Made by a program: the position numbers and the translations under genes. A model generated the notes under the pieces. That model was not told where the DNA came from and did not search any database. It saw nothing but the letters and a program-made list of their open reading frames with translations. 64,000 bases of DNA, from the NCBI RefSeq assembly GCF_003814875.1, contig NZ_RKQF01000001.1, positions 11,346,001 through 11,410,000 of the forward strand. Reading direction: 5' to 3'. Shown piece after piece: positions 60,911 through 64,000 of the stretch. Source of the DNA: Streptomyces sp. Ag109_O5-1. GTDB taxonomy: Bacteria > Actinomycetota > Actinomycetes > Streptomycetales > Streptomycetaceae. The stretch's first letter is position 1; every line of letters starts with the position of its first letter.

Positions 60911-61013
60911 CTGTGACATCGCTGAGGGCGCCCAGCAGCTCTCGTCCTTCGTCGACCATGTGCTCGCCGCCACTGGCGCGTCCAGGTCGACTTCGTCGGC
61001 CACTCCCTTTGAC
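60911..61013 (+). pseudogene. Lipase/alpha-beta-hydrolase fragment
   Basis: The plus strand reads DIAEGAQQLSSFVDHVLAATGAS and then, after a one-base frame change, VDFVGHSL before a stop. This is the region leading to the nucleophile elbow of class 2-type Streptomyces lipases (ATGAxKVDLVGHSQGG). Everything on either side is missing. Confidence 0.45.
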
Positions 61014-61086
61014 GGGGCGGTCTCGTGGCATGCCGCGTCCGGCGCCCGCACGGACGCAGGTGTCGCACGCGGCCGAACGCCAGGCG

Positions 61087-62622
61087 TCAAGCGGAGGGCG
61101 CCGAGGCCGGGGCGTACTCGAACCAGTCGAAGGCGACCGTGCCCTCGGTGGCGTACATGCCGATAACGCGGCCGGTGAAGCCGCAGGCGACCTCGGTGGA
61201 CAGGTAGCGCCCGTCCAGTTCGACGAGTGGCTGGGCGTCCGAGGCGTCGGGATCGCCGACCCAGAAGGCGACGGTGTCAGGGCCGGTGGTTCCGCCATCG
61301 GTGAGTTCGGGCGACGCGGGCACAAGGTCGTTCGTCCGGATCGCGACGGTGAGGGTCAGCGGCCCGGGCGGGACCGGTCGGCTGGCCACGGTCTGGCGCA
61401 GCGGCCCGATTCGGGCGACGACGCTGGCCTCTCCGTTCCCGACCTCCAGTTCGTAGTGGTGGGCTTCGTCCAGGCGCACGCAGAGGCCGCCGCGTCCCGG
61501 ACCCGGGTCGATCGCTGCGGTGACGCGGCAGTCGTGGTGTTGCTGGCGGCGGCCGACGAAGGTGTACCCGGGGCGGTCGAGGGTGGCGCCGGTGGCGTTG
61601 AGGGCCAGCCAGCCAGGGCGCTCGGTGAGCGACCAGGAGCCCTCCGGACGGGTGAACGGCGAGACCCACTGGGGAGCGAGAGCGGACTTGTCGAAGTCGT
61701 CGCGGGCGGGCAGGGCCGGAACGGGGTGCCAGGCGCCGCCCGGGGCCGCGTGGCTCTCGGGAACGGGCGCGACGACGGGCCAGCCGTCCTCGTCCCACTC
61801 CGCGGGGGTCAGGAACGTCTCGCGGCCGAGCACGTGCACGTCGGGCGTGAAGCCGCGGGGCCGGACGCCGAGCAGCACCATCCACCAACTGCCGTCGGGA
61901 GCCTCCACCAGGTCGGCGTGGCCGGTGTTCTGGATGGAGCGGGCGGTACCGCTGTGGGACAGCAGGGGGTTGGCGGGTGCGCCTTCCCAGGGGCCGCGCG
62001 GCGAGCGGCCGCGGGCGATGGACACGCTGTGGCCGCGTTCGGTGCCGCCTTCCGCGATCAGCAGGTACCACCAGTCGCCGATGCGGTAGAGGTGGGGCGC
62101 CTCGGGATACTTGAGGCCGCTGCCCGACCACGTGGCAAAGGGCCCCTCCAGCACCTCCCCCTTGACCGGGTCGATCCTGGCCATGTTGATGCCGCCTTCG
62201 GGCCCGGAGAACGCGCACCAGCAGGTGCCGTCCTCCTCCCACGCCAGATCGGGGTCGATCCCGTGCAGGTCGATCCACACCGGGTCGCTCCACGGCCCCT
62301 CGGGCCGCTCGGCCGAGACGACGAAGTTGCCGCCACCGTCGATATTGGTGTTGATGACCCAGTAACGGCCGTCGTGGTGCCGGATCGTGGGGGCGTAGAG
62401 GCCCCCGGACGCCTTGGCGCCGGGGAGAGGCAGCGGCAGTTGGTCGGGCCGGTCGAGCACGTTGCCGATCTGCTCCCAGTGCACGAGGTCCTTGCTGTGG
62501 AAGATCGGCAGCCCGGGGAAGTATTCGAAGCTGGAGCACACCAGGTAGTAGTCGTCACCGACCCGGCACACGCTCGGATCGGGGTGGAAACCGCTGATCA
62601 CAGGGTTGTCGTATGTATGCAC
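61087..62622 (-). CDS. GH43 glycosidase (beta-xylosidase/arabinofuranosidase type), 511 aa
   Basis: GTG at 62622 follows AAAGGAA by 9 bases. The five-bladed propeller of GH43 is shown by the catalytic base Asp15 (GFHPDPSV), the pKa-modulating Asp123 or Asp125 (GIDPDLAWEEDG) and the acid Glu174 (KYPEAPHLYR). Residues about 320-511 form the C-terminal beta-sandwich common in GH43 xylosidases. No signal peptide is present, so it acts inside on imported xylo-oligosaccharides. It follows a broken acetylxylan esterase and a GH3 gene on the same strand, together a xylan-use locus. Confidence 0.9.
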   Translation of the reverse strand: MHTYDNPVISGFHPDPSVCRVGDDYYLVCSSFEYFPGLPIFHSKDLVHWEQIGNVLDRPDQLPLPLPGAKASGGLYAPTIRHHDGRYWVINTNIDGGGNFVVSAERPEGPWSDPVWIDLHGIDPDLAWEEDGTCWCAFSGPEGGINMARIDPVKGEVLEGPFATWSGSGLKYPEAPHLYRIGDWWYLLIAEGGTERGHSVSIARGRSPRGPWEGAPANPLLSHSGTARSIQNTGHADLVEAPDGSWWMVLLGVRPRGFTPDVHVLGRETFLTPAEWDEDGWPVVAPVPESHAAPGGAWHPVPALPARDDFDKSALAPQWVSPFTRPEGSWSLTERPGWLALNATGATLDRPGYTFVGRRQQHHDCRVTAAIDPGPGRGGLCVRLDEAHHYELEVGNGEASVVARIGPLRQTVASRPVPPGPLTLTVAIRTNDLVPASPELTDGGTTGPDTVAFWVGDPDASDAQPLVELDGRYLSTEVACGFTGRVIGMYATEGTVAFDWFEYAPASAPSA

Positions 62623-62829
62623 AGAATGTGTTCCTTTCGGGCAGCCGGGTGCCGTGGAGCGAGTCCCAGGGGTGCCGTAACTGCTGGTTACGGGTGAGAT
62701 GACCGTGTCGTGGCTGGTTGGATCACGCCGTTGAACCGCTCGTGGACAGCCCTGTTCACCGGGTTGAGTCCACGTCAGTTCGGAAAGCTGATCACCGGGT
62801 GCGGCAGGAGGGGGCGGGTCCGGTGCGCA

Positions 62830-63302
62830 GCGACTCACCCGTCGCCCGTCCGGCAGTTCGGCGTAGGAGTCGTGGCGCCAGGTCGGGGACCAGGGCGGCG
62901 ACGGCGAGTGCGGTGCCGCCGGGTCATCACGCCGGAGACCTCCGGCCCGGTCGGGCCGGAGTCGGGGGTCGCGCCCCGGCTCCAGCCCGAGCTCGGCCCG
63001 CGCGTGTCCACCTGGAGGTGGGCGTACCTGGCGGACGCCCAGAGCAGGTTCTCCTGCACATGCCCCCGTCCGCCGCCATGACGGACGTACTGTACGACGG
63101 CCGGAAGCGGGCCGGTCGCCGTGCCCGGCAGGCGCAGCCACGCCTTGACCGGCTCCCCGCCGAAGCCCGGGAAGGTGACGTCGAAGGTGTCCACGGTGCT
63201 CAGCCCGGTGCTGACCGGCGTCAGGCGGACCTCGCCGCCGTACGAGCGGACCTCCTCGGGCAGGTCGGTGTACACGCGCGGCTCTCGTTGCGTCAGCGGC
63301 AC
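62830..63302 (-). pseudogene. Acetylxylan esterase (AXE1 family), internally deleted
   Basis: The frame from GTG 63302 reads LTPVSTGLSTVDTFDVTFPGFGGEPVKAWLRLP, VVQYVRHGGGRGHVQENLLWASARYAHLQVDTRGPSSGWSRG and VSGVMTR, matching AXE1/cephalosporin-C deacetylase. Directly after VMTR another frame gives ALAVAALVPDLA, a stretch found well downstream in intact enzymes. The stretch between, including the nucleophile motif GGSQGG, is deleted, as are parts of both ends. The start overlaps the stop of the GH3 gene by 10 bp, so it was once an operon member. Confidence 0.7.
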
Positions 63303-64000
63303 TCGACGGTGACGACGGGGTGCAGCCTGCGGGTGTGGTCGACCTCCCGGACCTGGCCGGTCAGGCGCAGCGGGACCGTGATGCGGTGGTCGGTGCTGCT
63401 GGCGGAGATCCGCAGTTCCAGCTCGCCGGGTTCGACGATGCGGCGGCCCGCGCGGCCGGTGAAGGAGGCCAGGTCCGCGGGAAGTTCCAGGAGGACCCGG
63501 CAGACTTCCCCGGTTTCGAGCGGGAGGCGCCGGTAGCCGACGAGGCGCTGCGTCGGCTGGACCACGGAGGCCACCGGGTCGTGCAGGTAGAACTGCACCA
63601 CCTCGCAGCCGGAGCGTTCGCCGGTGTTGCGGACCTCAAAGGCGATCCGGAAGCTGCCGTCGGTGCCGGTCTCCGCGACGCTGACGTCGAGCGCGGACCA
63701 CTCGAATTCCGTGTAGCCGAGCCCGTGCCCGAACCCGTAGGCCGCGCTGGTGCTGGTGCTGGACACGTCGCTGTCCTGGGCCAGTCGGGCGGCCAGGTAG
63801 GTGGAGGGCTGAACACCCTTGTGCCGCGGCACACTCACGGGCAACCGTCCGGAGGGGTTCACCCGCCCGCTCAGCACGCCGGCGATCGCTTCGGTGCCCG
63901 CCTCCCCAGGAAAGAAGGACTGCACGATCGCCGCCGCCTCCGTGTCGGCGCGACCCAGTGTGTAAGGGCGGCCCGCCAGCATGACGAGCACCACGGGCGT
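63293..64000 (-). CDS. GH3 family glycosidase C-terminal part (5' end outside window)
   Basis: The frame is open to the window end. It begins VVLVMLAGRPYTLG, the GH3 C-terminal (alpha/beta sandwich) domain, continues with FFPGEAGTEAIAGVLSGRVNPSGRLPVSVPR, then YGFGHGLGYTEFEWSALDVSV leading to the fibronectin-III-like domain (VRNTGERSGCEVVQFYLHDPVASVVQPTQRLVGYRRL). The catalytic N-terminal barrel lies outside. With GH43 and acetylxylan esterase beside it, a beta-xylosidase is more likely than a beta-glucosidase. Confidence 0.9.
   Translation of the reverse strand, partial: TPVVLVMLAGRPYTLGRADTEAAAIVQSFFPGEAGTEAIAGVLSGRVNPSGRLPVSVPRHKGVQPSTYLAARLAQDSDVSSTSTSAAYGFGHGLGYTEFEWSALDVSVAETGTDGSFRIAFEVRNTGERSGCEVVQFYLHDPVASVVQPTQRLVGYRRLPLETGEVCRVLLELPADLASFTGRAGRRIVEPGELELRISASSTDHRITVPLRLTGQVREVDHTRRLHPVVTVECR

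Noticed and set aside
1..64000. CRISPR arrays, tRNA and rRNA genes
   Set aside because: No regularly spaced repeats and no tRNA-like T-loop or CCA-end patterns, nor rRNA-like sequence, were noticed on reading; a covariance-model scan would be the decisive test.

Overview
The base composition (about 70% G+C, codons ending in G or C), purine-rich ribosome binding sites, many GTG starts, Tat/Sec lipoproteins and several protein families point to a Streptomyces chromosome. The content looks like an accessory, arm-like region: sugar-utilisation operons separated by belts of broken genes and insertion sequences. No tRNA, rRNA or CRISPR array was seen.

Layout. Bases 1-13,200 hold the 3' part of a GAF/SpoIIE phosphatase gene, then a run of gene debris (IS3, histidine phosphatase, RHS and polysaccharide-lyase-like remnants). 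Scattered in this debris are intact genes: a small conserved-looking ORF, a lipoprotein, a coiled-coil/winged-helix protein, a YbdK-type ligase, a possible orphan RHS immunity protein, a secreted beta-helix protein and an SDR dehydrogenase. Bases 13,268-22,442 hold a sugar locus: GH4 glycosidase, a sugar ABC transporter, a secreted GH114 endo-alpha-1,4-polygalactosaminidase and a Gfo/Idh/MocA dehydrogenase, interrupted by a TnpB-only IS1341-type element. Bases 22,586-27,200 are an IS belt: one intact 850-bp IS5-type element with target duplication, one IS5-type transposase with a coupled passenger gene, and several fragments. Bases 25,883-31,165 also carry alpha/beta hydrolases, a MOSC-reductase-ferredoxin fusion and a scar of three truncated genes.

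Bases 31,235-37,027 hold an Aga/Kba-type amino-sugar operon (AgaZ, AgaS, BadF-type kinase, broken DMT transporter, AgaY) divergent from its likely GntR regulator. Together with the GH114/GH4/ABC locus this suggests use of a galactosamine-containing alpha-1,4-linked polymer such as fungal galactosaminogalactan. Bases 37,125-48,549 contain a dehydrogenase, more broken genes, a TrmB/LuxR-type regulator divergent from a large S8 protease, a second beta-helix protein and an SGNH hydrolase. A hydrolase at 48,617 is a close inverted copy of the one at 27,745.

Bases 50,105-58,775 form an eight-gene minus-strand operon, mostly with overlapping stops and starts: solute-binding protein, two permeases, carboxylesterase, ROK regulator, pyranose-oxidase-like GMC oxidoreductase, deaminase, TIM-barrel isomerase. 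It may oxidise and break down glycosides or C-glycosides. An IS605-type element (tnpA and tnpB divergent) follows. The right edge is a xylan locus: GH3 (cut by the window end), a broken acetylxylan esterase and GH43.
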